From assembly GCA_008921705.1 (NCBI GenBank), contig VFFE01008529.1, forward strand, positions 120,360-184,359: a DNA stretch of 64,000 nt, in the 5' to 3' direction. Origin of the DNA: Burhinus oedicnemus. Taxonomy: Eukaryota > Chordata > Aves > Charadriiformes > Burhinidae. The notes beneath the pieces are model-generated. The model worked only from the letters and a program-made list of their open reading frames with translations, ran no database searches and was not told where the DNA came from. Each line of letters opens with the position of its first letter. Position 1 is the first letter of the stretch. The translations under genes and the position numbers were made by a program. Shown piece by piece: positions 14,501-29,500 of this stretch.

Positions 14501-17500
14501 GACAGCACCAGTTTGCCAATGATACTGGCATGCTGGAACACACTGCCATCTGCCTTGGTCAGAAATGAGACTGATACCAACACAGCCTTGTTGTTACTGA
14601 AGATTATGACAATAAAGACCCTTGACAGCTGGTACCCAGAAAGATTAAGCTTATTTTAACTTGTAATGGTCAATACTCTTAAGCAAACTGAAAAGAGAGA
14701 TGGCAAGAGCTATGCGACTCTCCCATTTAAAAATTAAACTGTATTTATTGATATTTTAGAAAGCTGGATATCAAGTAGCAGACTGTTCCATGCAGTACTT
14801 CTGTAGGCTGCAAATATCTTGCACTTCCTCTTTCATACAGCACACCTTGCTATGCAAAGGGAAAAAGCAGGTATCGCAAAGGATTAAACAGAGTGACATG
14901 AAGAAAGCAAACCTAAACCGCTCAGAGGTTGCTTCAAGTTTCTCTTCTATTTAAGGAAACAGGAGTGCTATAATTAGCTGCTTTTTAAAAAACATTTTAA
15001 AGCCCTACAAGCCCACTATACACACCACTTATTTTATGGCCCCAGCTTCCCTTTCAAAGCATCGCTCAACAAAGTGGCCGGAGAAAGTTAAGGGTTAAGG
15101 GGAAGCCATAAACCACCCGTGACAGGTCAGCCTGGCTCCGGCCTCCGAGGACAGAGGAGCAAGACAGAACTGTCTGCCTTCGCTTTGTTACGCTGCAATG
15201 CACAGGACACCCCCTTAGCGATGTGGAGAGGATGCTCTCAAATTAGCCAAAGGCAACTTTTTCCTTAGATGTCTCTGAAGGATCAGGATTTCATTTTAGA
15301 CAACAGACACCACTGGCAGACGGCGCTCCAAAGGGAGCTGCTGTCCCTCTCCCTCATGAGCATCTCTCTGTTCACAACAGCTTCAGAAACAGCTGGAACA
15401 GACGGCTCTGAGCTGCTGTACGCTTTGCAGTGCTCCACGTTTCTAACCCTCCATCAGCAAGTATTGTCCTGTCCCTTAGCTTCCACTTGTAACAACAATT
15501 TCTACTCTTTTGTCCCTGAAATAATATGGTAAGAAGTTTACTAAGGATGTTGACTCTTGTACATACCAAAATCAACAGGCCTTCAACGTCATCCCCAGGT
15601 TCAAATTTGACTGCTGAACAGGCATATTACATTCCTCAGGTCTAAATCACAGGTTGTCAATACACTAGGGTAATTTGCCCAAATCCAATTTGCTTTTTAA
15701 ACCTGCAATACAGTAAGTTCAAGATGACCAGGGAAAGAGTCTGGTTTTCCATTGATGGTTTCCAAGACATCTTTTGTTTCCCCCAGTACAAGAATTTGAA
15801 AACCTGAGAGAAAAATATACTGATCTAAAGTAGATAAAGTGAATATAAAGGGGATGTATAAAATCACATAATACTCCATTAAACCTTCTTTACATTTACT
15901 TCTTAAATGAAAATAAGTAAGATGAGTATTTATTCAGCTGGTTAGGTTGGGGGTATTATTCTATGCTTTTAGTTTTTAAGAGCTATGTATAATGAAGTGA
16001 TTATTCAGTAAAAAGTACTGGATTTTTCAGTCTCATGTCTACCGATGCTATGGAAGCTTGAGAACATCAAATGCAGCATTTCTGAGAAAGGTGTTTTTGG
16101 AAAAAAAAAAATAAAAAAGAGTTACAATATTCAAAAGAATAACTGAGTCATTGTAATGAATAACTGAGGAACTTACAGCTTTTAGTATGTAACTACACTT
16201 CAGCAATCAGTTTCTAGGTTAAGAATATTTTCCATTCATTTACATTTTGTTTTTAATGGAATCAGAGATTAGCTGTGACATTTTGGGGTCTCCTGAATCA
16301 GTTTGTGATGGTCTCAAAAGTACCTTTTAAGGTCACTTCACCATAGAGATAGCAAAGACTGTAGATCTGAAGCTTGCAATGGACCAGAATTCCCTGCAGA
16401 TTTGCAAATCGCTCTTATATACCCAGCCCCAGCCCTTCCAGAAACACCACACAGGTCCATGCTGGTACGGTAGGTGCTTCCAAAGTGTCAGACCGTGGGT
16501 GTTTGCACAGGATCTCGTACAGGTTTGTGGATCCTTCTGTTGCATTTCAGAACAATGAAAGGGTTTTGCATACTTACGCACTGTCAAGATAAGAGTCCAT
16601 GTCCCTTTTGCAATGAAAGTGTCGAAAATTCTTCAGTTGCTCACATTTCTCTGTTCCCCTCCCCCTCTCCATCATTTATTAGAACAAACTTAATTCTCCT
16701 TTTTTCATGGAGTCTCCATGAACATGATCCTTATCTTTCAGATACAATAGTGTAAATAAGAGACAGATGCAGACAACAAGCAAGCAAGGAGGATCACATA
16801 TCAGTAAAACAACATGCTATAAAGAGACAATATACTCCTTTGGGAAGGGACAATGCTTTTTGGCATGCATTTGTATAGCATCTAATTCAATGGAGTCCTT
16901 TCCTAGAACATGTTACAGCATCAAGAGAAGTACTAAGATTCCAAGCAAAAAATGCATTTGCATACAAGTTCAAATCCTTCCTGTGCCAGACCCAGAAAGG
17001 TTCCCAACTGAGTGTCAGCTTTAGGAACAATTAGATGCCTTGTAGAACTCAAAGTCAGTGGGTGTCCTCCAGAGGTCAAAATGTTGAGAGGAAACAGCCT
17101 GCAAACAACTCAGAGCAAGTGGAAGACGACTGACAACCTCAGGTGAAAAAAAGAGAGGCTGGCATCATAGAAAGATGAGGATTAAGAGCGGTGAAAGAAA
17201 AAAAAAAAATCAGAATACAGAAACAAGAGGGATTGACAATTGTTCAGTGCCATCAGTGCACAGAAATTGGAATTTGATGCCAAGAAGAGAAAGTTGAGAG
17301 GTTCAAAGAACAGGGAATGAGAATGAGACATTAAGAGAGATGATCAAATGCTCCCCTGTATCCTAAAGTGTCACTACTGGACTCTTCCCTTATCCTCACC
17401 CACTGTTCTTCCATTTATACATAGAAATAATTTTCCTTACAGACCTCTGACCCCAGAGTCTTTTCTGCTGTGTCTTCCTACAATCCCCAGGAGCAGGCTC

Positions 17501-20500
17501 CTACTTCACTAGGGTGAAGCTTGGGCTACAAAGCGCTGCTCTTTGACTCTCAGCTGGGGCAGAAAGCCAGCAGCACCTCCTTCTTCCAGCTGCCAAATTC
17601 CAGGATTTGCTTCTGCTGAGAGGAAGGGGGGAAAATGGCTTGTTATTTCTGTTCCCTTCTCTTTGAGCTCTGTCAGGACAACAGATTGTCCAAGGAACGA
17701 GATGACCCAATTTCATGCCAAAGAACCCCACATTTGATTCACATGTGCTTCTTTTGTGGAGATAAAGCCAGCAGATCAAGCACAGAATTGGAAAAGGGAC
17801 TCTCTGATAACATGGTGAGCATCCTACAAATGGAAATGCAAACAGTGCTATTTGTTGTGCTCCTAAACACAAGCTATTACTATGTTTTACTACATATTAC
17901 TACATTACTAACATTAATGCTAGAGCCTCAGACTCCGAACAGAACTAGTATCAAATTAGAACTGGTAGTATCCTACCGGTTTATGGATTTCTGATCAACT
18001 AGCAAACTAACTCGGCCTGAGGGACTAATTTATGACTGATAGTTCCTCTTCATTAGTATTTGGCTTTGTTAAAGTAGTACCCCATGACCACACACAAACA
18101 CTTGTTCATTACAGCTTGACAACGGTGAAGCAAACCTGAAAAGAGGACATATGACAGCATATGTACCGTGACCGTTTTTACTGCATATGGCACATCTGTA
18201 TATGGCTGCAGACAAGCTTCACTGTACCTATAAACAGGCTGTATCACATAAGAGGTGTACTTTTTACTACTACACTTCAAAGCCCAGATTGTAAACTAGC
18301 ATCTGCTAAACTACTCACTGTCAGGATTTCACCCCACAATCCAGAATAAAATATTTTAGATGGGAGGACACTTGGACACTTACCCTTTAGCCAAATCATT
18401 TTGATCATTTATAAGAGCCTAGTCTTCTGACGTGTTGGTTAAAACTCTGCTTTGTGGGCCGTCCCCATGAGAAAGAGATTTTTCATGAGGATCCAATGTC
18501 AGACGATGGAAAGGCGTGGGCAGTGAGCCTAGCCATCATTCAGCTCTCCAGTTAAAGAACAGGAAATAACCAAATTGAACAACATCCAAAAATAAATAAC
18601 ACAGGTAATAAGTGAATAACTACTGATACTCCATGCCAAAGTCAGTCAAATTATGATTGCTGAACCATGCCTCCATGCTTTAACTGGTACATGTGTTAAC
18701 AAGCACTGTACTTTTATAGTTCCTGCCATTAAAAATAAATGCATCGTTTCTTAACACAGCTAAAAATATTAACCACATAAAAAGTGTGGTGTGGTAAACT
18801 AAACCATCCCATCATCAACAAGTAAAGTAAGTTTCTGAAACTTTAGCCTAAACAAGGCATTTTTAATGTACCTTTATATGTATTTTTTATTAAATGCAAG
18901 AAAGCTTTAGGTGGAAGGTGACAAGTAGTCTGTGTAGTACTTTTCTTGGAGTTTGTTTACATTATGCTGTAAGATGATACAATTTCTCAACACAAATGCA
19001 GTTAGCATCATACAACTCTGCAATCCACAGCTGCCACATCACAAGCCTTTTCAGACCAAGACCTTCACTAGCAATTGTGAGTGCTTAGCAGACTGGATTT
19101 TTGTTAGGAGAGGTGAAATCACAGCGGATTGAGGAAACTCACACTTCAGCCAATCCTAGAAATGTGAAGCGTGCACAATTTCCCACACCGTTGGGCTAAC
19201 CTGCCATAGCGCTGGGCTGCTGACATGACCTTAATGCCAGCTTGTTCGAGTCTTCTTAACTTTCTGATCTCTTCTGCATCTTTCCCCTTGGGTGCTGATG
19301 TTTCTTTTGCGCTATGTGAAGGAGACTGGTCTATGGAGTTTCCTTCATTTTGATTCAGACCTACTTGATTTTTAAGAGAGCTTGCCTCAGGAGCCATGGA
19401 GCCCACTTTCTCCTTTTCACACAGTCCTGATGTTTCGTTCTGTTCTTCTTCTATCATTTCAGGGTGGGGTTTGCTATTGAATTATACAAGGTACTTTAAT
19501 GTATGCTGCGCCTGAAACATATACACTTATTTATTATAAGCACATTTTGTTGATATCAAGATGCCAAAGGATATTTTGATGAGTGATCCGGGAAGATAAT
19601 TATACTCTTTAATGGAACTTGCTTCTTAGGCCAAATCAAAAGTGAAATATCAGTTGACAAAACCAGCATGCAGGAACACATAGCCACAGCTACATAAATG
19701 GTACTGGTGTATAGAATACAACATACAAATAAACTGATTTTAAAAGACACAGCAAAAATATTACCTATTTTGATTGAATACATCAAACGCTACTTCTAAG
19801 TATCATTTGTCAGTGAGTAATTGTCCTGAGAACTTCGACAGACCATCCAGAATGTTTTTGTCCAGCTTTGGTTTTGAGTCAACATCCATGGTACTTATAT
19901 TAACCAACATCTTGTCAAACACAAGTTACACATTGCATTGTATGGTAAGCAATAATGACATCAAGACAATAATATTCCACTCGTTGCTTTTCTACCACCA
20001 CCTTTGCCAATTGCTACAAACAATTTATCGGTACCATCTCAGCAAGAGATTTACTACAGCAGAAGGTGCTTCACACATCTTATAAAAAGAACGAAAGTCA
20101 GGAAAGTGTTAAAGCATCATCACTGAGGAAGGGAGAATTTGGCCAGGCTGGTCTTACCTGAAAGGTCTGTCTCCTAGCGGTGAAGTCGCCGTGCTCCAGC
20201 TCTTTCGATACTCTTCTCGTTCAGCTTTCTTTTTCCGAAGTGGAGCGGGTACATAGAAAGTCTGATTACTCTTGTTCGGGAGGTACTGGTTAAAAGGCAC
20301 AGCTGATTTAGGTTCACCGTGTGAGGTCCGCCTCGCCAACATATCATCTTTTTTCACATCTGGCATCTTTCTGTGTGGCAGGTCAGTTTCCGAGTCACTT
20401 CCTCTCCCTAGTGAGAAAGGAGAAAAAACATCCCTCTTTTTTTCACTTCCACCCAGGTTTTTGGGTTTATTGTTGGTTGTTTTTTGTTGTGGGGTTTGTT

Positions 20501-23500
20501 TTTTTTAAATCATAAATCAGAGAAGACACCAAAAAAAAAAATTATATTTAGCATGTGAGCACTAAAAAAGGAAGCCACTGTTCCCTGCATTTATATTTTA
20601 CCGTCAGTCACTGAAGGTAGTAGCGTATCTACACAGACAGTAAATAGGTTTTTTTCCCACCAACCCTTATTTTCTACCCCTGAAGAAATCATCATGAGCC
20701 ACAGGACACACCAAAAAACTCAGGGTCAGATTACACCAGACTTGTCAATCACACAGGACAGCTACAGAACCTTACCTGACTTATGCCCAAATGACTCCTA
20801 GTTGTACACACGAGTACACTCGACCTGATTCACACTCTTGAACTTAGACTTACACATACGTAGCACAAGCTCAAGCAAAAAAGGGCTGCACGCTGTATAT
20901 TTACAGAATGACAGGAATCTGTGGATGCTTCTACAGACACATATTAACGGCATTTTGAATGCACGCAGCTTCAGCTTTGACCGAAATCTAAGAGTAAGCA
21001 TCAGCTGCAATAAACAAGAAGACTCAGATGGTCTCTCTCCAGTCTCACCGGTGGCCTGGTCACTCAGTCTAGCATACTGCAAAACAGACAGAGAGACTTG
21101 ATCCTCAGATGGAAAAGGGAAAGGAGAGAGGGAAGCGATCTCAGGATTTAGAGTTTAGATCAGTACAGCCAAGATTGAAGAATACTTGTTGGGAAAGAAA
21201 AGAAATAAGGTGAGAGAGAAAAATTAAGAGTTACACAGAACAAGATGGGAGATAAAGAGAGCTGAGTGACTACTTTATTTTGTTCAAATGAACTAAGCTT
21301 CCTGATATTTACAACCCATTCAAAAAAACATATTCACAGAAACTCAGGCAAGATTTCTCCAACTTGAAAACAAAACTCCCAAATGGTAGGACAAATACCT
21401 TAAAGAGCATTTGTAGTGGAACTGCCCTCATTGCCCTTTTGGAAGCCACTTCATAGACATTCACTAGATTCCCTGCACCATCATGAGCCTTTTTAAGTCA
21501 TTCACAAAGAAGCTATGTAACATCACCACAGGCCAAGGTTTGAAGAGTGAAATGGAGCACACTCAGCCATTTCTCCCACCAGCATTCAGATCTTCTCCCA
21601 GCTTTGGAGCCTTGGATCTCTCTGGCCCTTGGCCCCTTTGCAACACTTGCATGTGCAATAGCTGTTGCCCTCTTTGAGGTGAGGGGAAGCCAGCCAGGTT
21701 GTGTCCTCTTGCTAATTCACCATGATAGTAAATTACTGGCTAATTCACTGAGCTACCTAATGAACAGCTGAAAACAATGAAGTCATAAAAATCGCAAGTA
21801 GCTTGTGTATAATTCAAAGTGGGGGGAGGAAAAGAGGTCTAAATATGCTAGGAATGTTATTTGCAAAGAGCTTTTACAGCAGATTGAGTTATTCAATGTT
21901 TACTTGGAGAGAGATGAAGAAGAGTGAAAGGGAACAGTAAGAATAGACAAGACAGAATGGAAACAAGTTAGTTAGACAAAAATCACAATGTACTTTTTGT
22001 CATTTTGCTTGAATAATTTTGGTTAAGACCATATGACAGCTAGCACCATGAGTCTATATCTAAACAGAAAGTGGAGACATGACTGCAGAATCCTGGGTGT
22101 CTGAGGACAGCTGAAGTTTGAAGAGCTGTAATATCATTAGACTGAGCAGTGCCACAGAGGAGCTAAAAGAAAATTAAAAGAGATCCCTTACTGTTCTTTG
22201 CTATTCTGTTTGCTCTTGACTTTGTTCTGGTGTTTATTTTTGTATCACATGAAAACCAGTCTTGAACTGGCAGACAGAAATGCTGGAATAGATAACCACA
22301 GTAGCAGAGGAATTAGAAGAGATTCCTCTCCCTCATCACTGTTGTGCCTTCCAGCATCCCCAAGTTGAGTACTTCAAAGACAAACGGCTTCTTTAATTAT
22401 TCATATTTTACTTGTGAAATTATTTTCAGCTCAAATTTGAAAAAAAAAAGCACTTGAAGCCAAAGCACCGAATGGAAGATGCAGCTGTGCTCTACATTTA
22501 TAACCTTAACTTTGTTGTTCTGCATTTCCCAGTAGAAGAAGCAGCCAATTTTCACAACCTGTAACAAGCAGTTATACACCACAGACACGCACAGATCCTT
22601 TGTACAAGGATCCATGCACAACTGCCGGCCAAGCAGAGGATTTATTCATTCTTGAGTACATTATCAACTTTATGGCCAGGTCAGTCTGCAATTCTACTGT
22701 GATTTAAACAAACTGTTCTGTTTTTCCACTGGTTTTGTTTGCTTTTTGCCAAGGGACAGGGTCCGCATAAGACACCAGAGCAGTTTCTGAACAGTGGGGC
22801 TAATCACAGATGGCATTCGTGAAGGTAGTACTACTTACTGTTTCCACCTAAACTAACCGTCACCTTAGGATCACTTAAATGATCTCCATTCGGTCATTTT
22901 TTTTTTCTCTAGGAGTGGAAGGAATCATAGTTTTATTTTGCTGTCATTTTATTGGGTTTATAAAGCTCCTACCTGAATGGAGAGGGAAGTAATGCAAGCA
23001 GAACCTTTTCCTCCATCCAGCTTTGCATATACATTCTATCAAAAATTACATGCCGCTGAGTGAAACACTGGCCTGCTGGGGCCACAGGACGAGGTTCAAA
23101 AGAAAAGAGGTCAGCCAAGCTACACCTCACCTGCAACTCTTGGAGGAGACAGCTGTGAAGTTATGGCAGCAGCAAGCAGGGAAAATGGGACATACTAGAA
23201 AGGGCCAGCTGGACAAGTCATACGTGTGCACACAGCATCCATGGGTCTGGATATGGTTAAAGAGTAATTTTTAAAAACAAGCTTTGTATGCTTGCATCTT
23301 ATTTTGTGTTTGTTATGGACTCAAGAATGTGACAAGACAGTATGTCTTAGCTGTGGCAAATAGACAACCACAAAACCTTACTAAAATCTGCTAATATAGC
23401 AGAAGTTGATAGGAAGCAGCTACAGGACATGTGTAACTGGCTGCCCACCAGCTCCAGGTAGGCAGGGACACTGGACGCTCCTTGAGCATTTAGGATGGGG

Positions 23501-26500
23501 CAACACTTCTTGATTAGGACATGTGAGGTGTTCCTATTTGCCAACACCACACTTTTGACTCATTTGGGAAGGCATAAAAATGTTTTGTAATGTGGAGACT
23601 GTGGTCTGTTCAGTGTCTGAAGGGGGCATGAGGCTGTTTCAGGGAATCAGCCCCAGTAGCTGGTTCTGGATGGTCAACCAGCAAAAGCCCCAATACCACA
23701 GGCCACTCAAAACAGCAGGGCAGACCTTAGCCCTGCTTTCCCCACAGCTCTTTCATTATTCAGCTGTGATACCAGCTCTCCCTGCCAGCTTTTTAGTTCT
23801 AAGGAGTTCCCCATCACCTCAGGAAATCTCTCATGTGTCCTGTTATGATTAGCACCAGTTTCTTTCACACTGCCAAAATGACAGTATGAACATCTGGTTC
23901 CTACCAAAAAGTCTTTCTGCCCTTCCTTTTTTTTATTAAATAAATAACATTACTAAGGAGAAGTGATTCATGTGTGGAACATAACTTCATCTGACGATGA
24001 AGTCTGACTGATTCATCCGTTCATCGGGACTGTAACCACGCGGAGGGAGCCTCAATCAAGCATCCTTTTGTTCTGAACCAGAATCCTGCTCACGACAGGT
24101 AACCTAAGTGCATGCTCCACACCTACCCCTAGCAAATCCTTCCTCATCCACCACGCTGTCTTTACAAGCCTCTGGAAGCCTCTGGGAATCATACAAGAAA
24201 GGCAGAGAAGCAGCACCCCTTCTGTAAGCCTAGAGCTGCATTTCGTCACTCAAAGGTGTACAAAGATGGCCACAGCTCTGATGTTGGGAGCTATTAATTT
24301 ACCCAATTTTCTAAATATGATGAAAACAAATACGACATTTGGTAAGATGTTGTACATCAGAATTCAAAACTCTGTCAAGTATCAGACATCTCCAAGATAT
24401 TTCTGTGTCATTTATCTGCCCAGGGTTTACTTAGAGAGCATTTTATTCACTTCAGTATTTCCCTTGTTCCTGCGCTTCTATTTCTTGCTCCAGCCTAGTT
24501 TATAAGTTGAAATGAGTCTGCATAACATCCTCTTACACCGTAACCCAGAAAAGCACTCTCCCCATCATAAAATTACACTGGAATGATGTAACTCATTTTC
24601 CAACACTACGCTACCCTGAGACAGACTTCGACTAAGTTGTTGGCAAAGTCGTCTAAACCTCAGGGAGCACAAATCAGCATTCACAGAGAAGTTCTCCCAC
24701 CAGATTAGCATGATTCAGAGGCTGTGTCCAGCTTCCGAACGGCACATTTGCTCCCAAAACGTTGCTTCTATGTCACAACGTTATGCGTGTGCCGCACTGT
24801 GACCGGTACTTACCATCGCTGCTCCCTCTGAGCACTACATCTGGAGACGGTGTCTGCTGTGAGCGGGAGCCAAAGGAGTCCAGACTGTCAAAGGAATCAT
24901 CTCTGCCGTGGCGAGGCGGGGAGAGGGAATCACTGCGTTCAGAATCCCAGCAGTCTATATAGCCGCTGTCACGAATGCTGCGCTTTGGGCTCTCAATATC
25001 CTCCGTTTCCTACATGGAAGTACAGCAGGTACCTCTTCGTAAAGAAGCCACTATGTACCCGTGAGATCCATTACACAGCAGACAACAAAGCATCCTCCCA
25101 AATACCAAAAATCTCCTCCCCAAAAAAGAGTTTCCTTGTTTTCTGCCCCTTCTCCCCTTCAAAACAGAAGTGCAAGCTTGCAATAAACCCTAATTTTTTG
25201 CTGATCAAGAGGAAACCCTGCTCATTAGATTAGTACGATGAACTGAGAAAAAGTTACAATAGGCAAGATAATAAACCGATCAAAACTGAAAGGAACCTGA
25301 AACTTGACTTGTCGTCCATAGTCCATAGCACAGGCAAAGGCACTACAATTTTAACATCGTGTCTGCATCAGGTTTAAGCCTGCTGCTTTCCAAAAGATCC
25401 CCCCCTTCCCTTGCCCATCTATTGTATCTGGCCGGGACATCAGCAGACAGCATTTGTTGTTGCTGCTTCAGCTCGGCAAAATAATGAAGCAGTGTGCCCC
25501 AGCCTCCTTCTACCTTGAAGAGAAATTCCTGTTATGAAAGAGGGATGTCTTTCTGAAGCAATCAGCAATGAAAAATATGCAAAATGCTTTTCCTGATGCC
25601 TCAGAAGAATTCAGTTGTGCTCTTTACTCTTTGCCAGCTCCTGGCTCTGGGGGATATGAAAGCACTTGTAGCTGACCCACATGTTCAGAGCAGGGAGAAC
25701 AATGGTTGTCTTTGACAGCCCTGTGATTATAAATTCTTTCCAGTGCAAGCAGCACATACTAAAACACTGAAACTCCAGCAGAGGAAAAGGTCAATAGAAG
25801 CCATCCTCACCCTTGCATTATAATAAAACCCTTGTTTTAGAGAGCGTCTTAACATTAATTACAGTCGCACAGGCTGAGAAAAAACAAAAATAACTACTTT
25901 TATGCTAAGATAAATCTGTTTTTTTCTCCCCCGACAGTAAGTAAAGTCAGAGATGTGGGTGCCATTATCAGACTGACATTTTGTGACCCAAAGAGGCTGG
26001 AATGCGATTTTTTTTCTTTTTCTTTTTTTTTGCCCCAGGAGCATTTGAATATTAATTCCTAATTAAGAAGCACCCCCTGCTTACCACTAGCTGGAGCACA
26101 ATGGCTGTGTTGAGCACAGCTTCCACTGTCCTTCACTGCTAAGGTTTTCCCCGATACTAATATCGCCAACGAGAAGATCAATCAAGAACATGACAGTACG
26201 TTACAGCAGGCCACCTCTACAAGAAAGTGGGTTTGCTGGAGAAGTGATGGAGGGAGGAGAGCCCTGCAGGGACGCACCAAAGCTTCCGTGCTGGAAAAGA
26301 GGGAGGCTCGGAGCGAGACAGAGAGATCAGACCCAACGTCCCGCAGACTTTTCAGGAAGAAGGCTTAATTAGTGCCACTCACTATTATGCTGCCAAAATA
26401 CCACATTAAGGGCAGCGGCAAAGGTCCCCTAAGGCCAAGTTAAACTGTGGTAATGTCAGTAAGTAACCTCACTGCAAACTGAAGTGAAAGTATTTTCTAA

Positions 26501-29500
26501 AAACAAATAAAATTCATCTTACAAAGTAGTAATTGGATCCTATGTAATTTCCTTCCCCAGTCCCTCTTAGTGAACTAAGATACTGACAGAAACACTAGAC
26601 AACAAAGATCTGTCTCCCTGAAATCCACGTGAGTTACACACACCCAAGAACAAATCTAAAAATCCTATCAAAATCCTGTTTGCGATACGATCCAAAAATC
26701 TTTTTAAAAATCCAAATTCCCTAAACCCCCTCATCCCTTCATACCAATCAGCTATTCTCAATCTTCAGGCACACTTCCATTTTCCTAAATTACTGTATTT
26801 GAATGACACAGAATTGCTCAGCTGCTACAGGGACTTCAACGCAGGCAAGAAGCCCCATCCTGCATTCACTATCTCCCAGAGTTTGAAAACAGTCCAATTG
26901 TGAACTAATGAGTTCTGCAGACCCTATTTCAAAGGCCTGTTGATGTTAATTTTGCATGCCGCTCACCAGGAATTAGGAGGCAGGCACCAGGACGGGATCC
27001 TAGACTTCTGTAAACATGTTCTTTACAGCCTTCCCCTTGGCAAAGCTACTCTCCCAGCCCAGCGCCGTCTCACAGACGGGTACTTGTCCTGCTCTGAGCA
27101 AACGTCATCCCCCGAATGTTATCAGTGGGAAAAAGAAAGTGGTTATCTGTGGGACTGATAACACCGTAACACGACACACAACAGCACATTACTCTTCCAT
27201 ATTATCTAATTAAAAACACAGTATGTCACCGGGGGGTAGTAAAAGTGTGATTGCCAAATATAAGATGCTTTTCTCCAGGAAGTTCCACCCACTAAATATA
27301 ATCAAAAAGCCATGGACGTTTTGTCATTGGGAATTTCCAGTTTAAAAGTAAAGAAAAATGCATATCCAAAGAGTTGATGAAATTAAAAACAGAGTAGCAT
27401 GAATAAAATTAGAAATGAATAGCTCTTTCAGTATGAGTAGAAAAAGATGAGTCCGAGACAACTCACATCCGAGCTGTCTTTTGATTTGCTTATTAAAAAA
27501 GGAGGGCAGAGAGGACTTATAACAGAAAAACTAAACCAGACTGAATTTATGGCCAATTTAATTATTAAATTCTGTGGAAAAAAAATGCCAGTAGAAAATG
27601 TGATAAAGTGTCTTTTCATCACTCGTGCTCAGCTATAAAGAACATCAGAGTCTTGCACAGCATGATTAACATGTTCTATTTTACAACCAAATCCTCTTCA
27701 TTTTCAGTAACAGACAAGCCCACAATTGCCAATGGGAAATATCACAAGGGTACGGGAGTAGGGAGGTGACCTTAAAATAAGTCACCAGCGGCCCTTTTAA
27801 CAGTACCACCTAAACAAGACTTTTCAGGACTGCAAAGTGCTCTGTTCTTACATTAAAGGAACACATAGCTTTCAGCTTTTACGAGATCTCTACTCTTCTC
27901 CCAGCTCCAACATCTGCAATGAATCAAGTCCCAGGCTCTTGCTTTTGTCCTCGACCTGCAGCGCTCTGCGCTGCCCAGCCAGGCGCTCCATGATCAGCTC
28001 CCCGGAGAACACTGCTTTTTGGCCCCAGTCTACTTCATCCCACAAAAGGGCCCAACATGGGACCTCCAAAATGCTCTGATGAGTAGTTTGATGGGTAAAC
28101 ATCACCTGGAAAAAGAGGAGCCTCATGCTGCGAGATCGAACATTAAAAAATAAACCACGATACCATGCAGCACTAACATTCTAGCAACCTGCACTTTGGC
28201 ATTTTTTCTGCGTTAACTCCCTCGTCCATCTTTGTTTCAACTTTCAGACTCTTTGGAGTGGGGGCTGCTCCTTCCCTGCACCTTCTGTTTGGAAACAACT
28301 CGAGAATTAACTTCATTTCTCTGTTGCTGGGTCTCGGTCATATCACTCGTGAGTGGCAAAGTCCTGAGCAACTAGTGCAGGTCATTTCAAATGAAGACCA
28401 AAATAAACTTCCAGAGAGAAGGAGGATGTTATCTTTTCCCTTCCATTTCCACCTGCTTGTTCACAGGAACTGGGCTCACAAACAGGGGTTTTACCCATCT
28501 AGTTAAGGCTCTCTGGTCACGCTAGGGTGTAGGAACTGCTATCAGCCAGGTATTTCTTCCTCTCCGGTGGCAACTCGGTGCTGGCCCTCTGAGATCCCAG
28601 AATGAAGAGCTGCAGCTGGTGCAGATGCAGCAGCACAGAGCTCAAGGAGAGTAAAGAGCAAAGTCTCCCATGGTCCCCAAACCCTACTGCCTGTGGTGAC
28701 TTGGCTGTGACATGAGATGAGGAGGGAGTAGCAGGCACGAAGCTCTCTGTGGACTAGAGAGCATATTTGCGTGGCCTTTCATGAGCAGTACGTCCAACAC
28801 ATGCAATGCGCTGCCATCTTCTCACATGCCTGCTCCTTGCCCCTTCCATCCCCAGTAAATGCATGCTTGGATATCAACGCTAACCATTACTGAGGTTAAG
28901 TGTCTCATGTCGAAGTTCAGGGCATGCTGGAGCACTCAACCAAAAGTCCCCAAACCACACTAAAGCAATCACAACTCTTCCTTTCCAACAGAGCTCAGCC
29001 CATCATAAACCACCAAATATGATTTCAGCCAGAACTCAGAGCTTGGCAAAACACAGACTCATCATAACTATGCCCTTGGTGAAACAGAATCTGCTCCTTC
29101 CACCCTTCAGCTGTATTTAGATACTTTGGTTTGATGCTTTATGTTGCAACTTAAAAACAAAAGAGCTGCCCATGAGACTGAATGTTTTAAAGAAGAAAAA
29201 TCTCTGCTCCTGTGAGTCCTGCCAGCTTACTTTCGAGTCTCAGCTCTTCTAGCTGAAACTCTGTGCCACAAATGAAAATAATTCAAACCAAAAATCTATG
29301 AAAATGGAGATGACAGAGCCATGTGACAATTCTAAAGCCCTGTTTGACATCACTTGCTGCATCACTGATATCACCACAAAGTTGGCTGCCACAGAAAGTT
29401 GTGTTCATGGCTTGGTAGAGACAGAAACATTTTCGAAGGAGGTAGGGGTTTACCAACTAATTTGTACTCCAGCCCCCTACTTCTCTCATATTTAGAAACA

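Noticed and set aside
15703..15803. Exon-like segment on the minus strand with a very good acceptor (TTTTCTCTCAG)
   Set aside because: Phase 2 is required at this place and that frame contains a stop; the donor (CAG|GTTTAA) is poor. Probably a decoy splice site.
17501..17872. 123-codon minus-strand open frame in the LIMCH1 intron
   Set aside because: Cys/Pro/Ser-rich composition typical of non-coding DNA, no fitting splice sites, and overlapped by open frames on the other strand.
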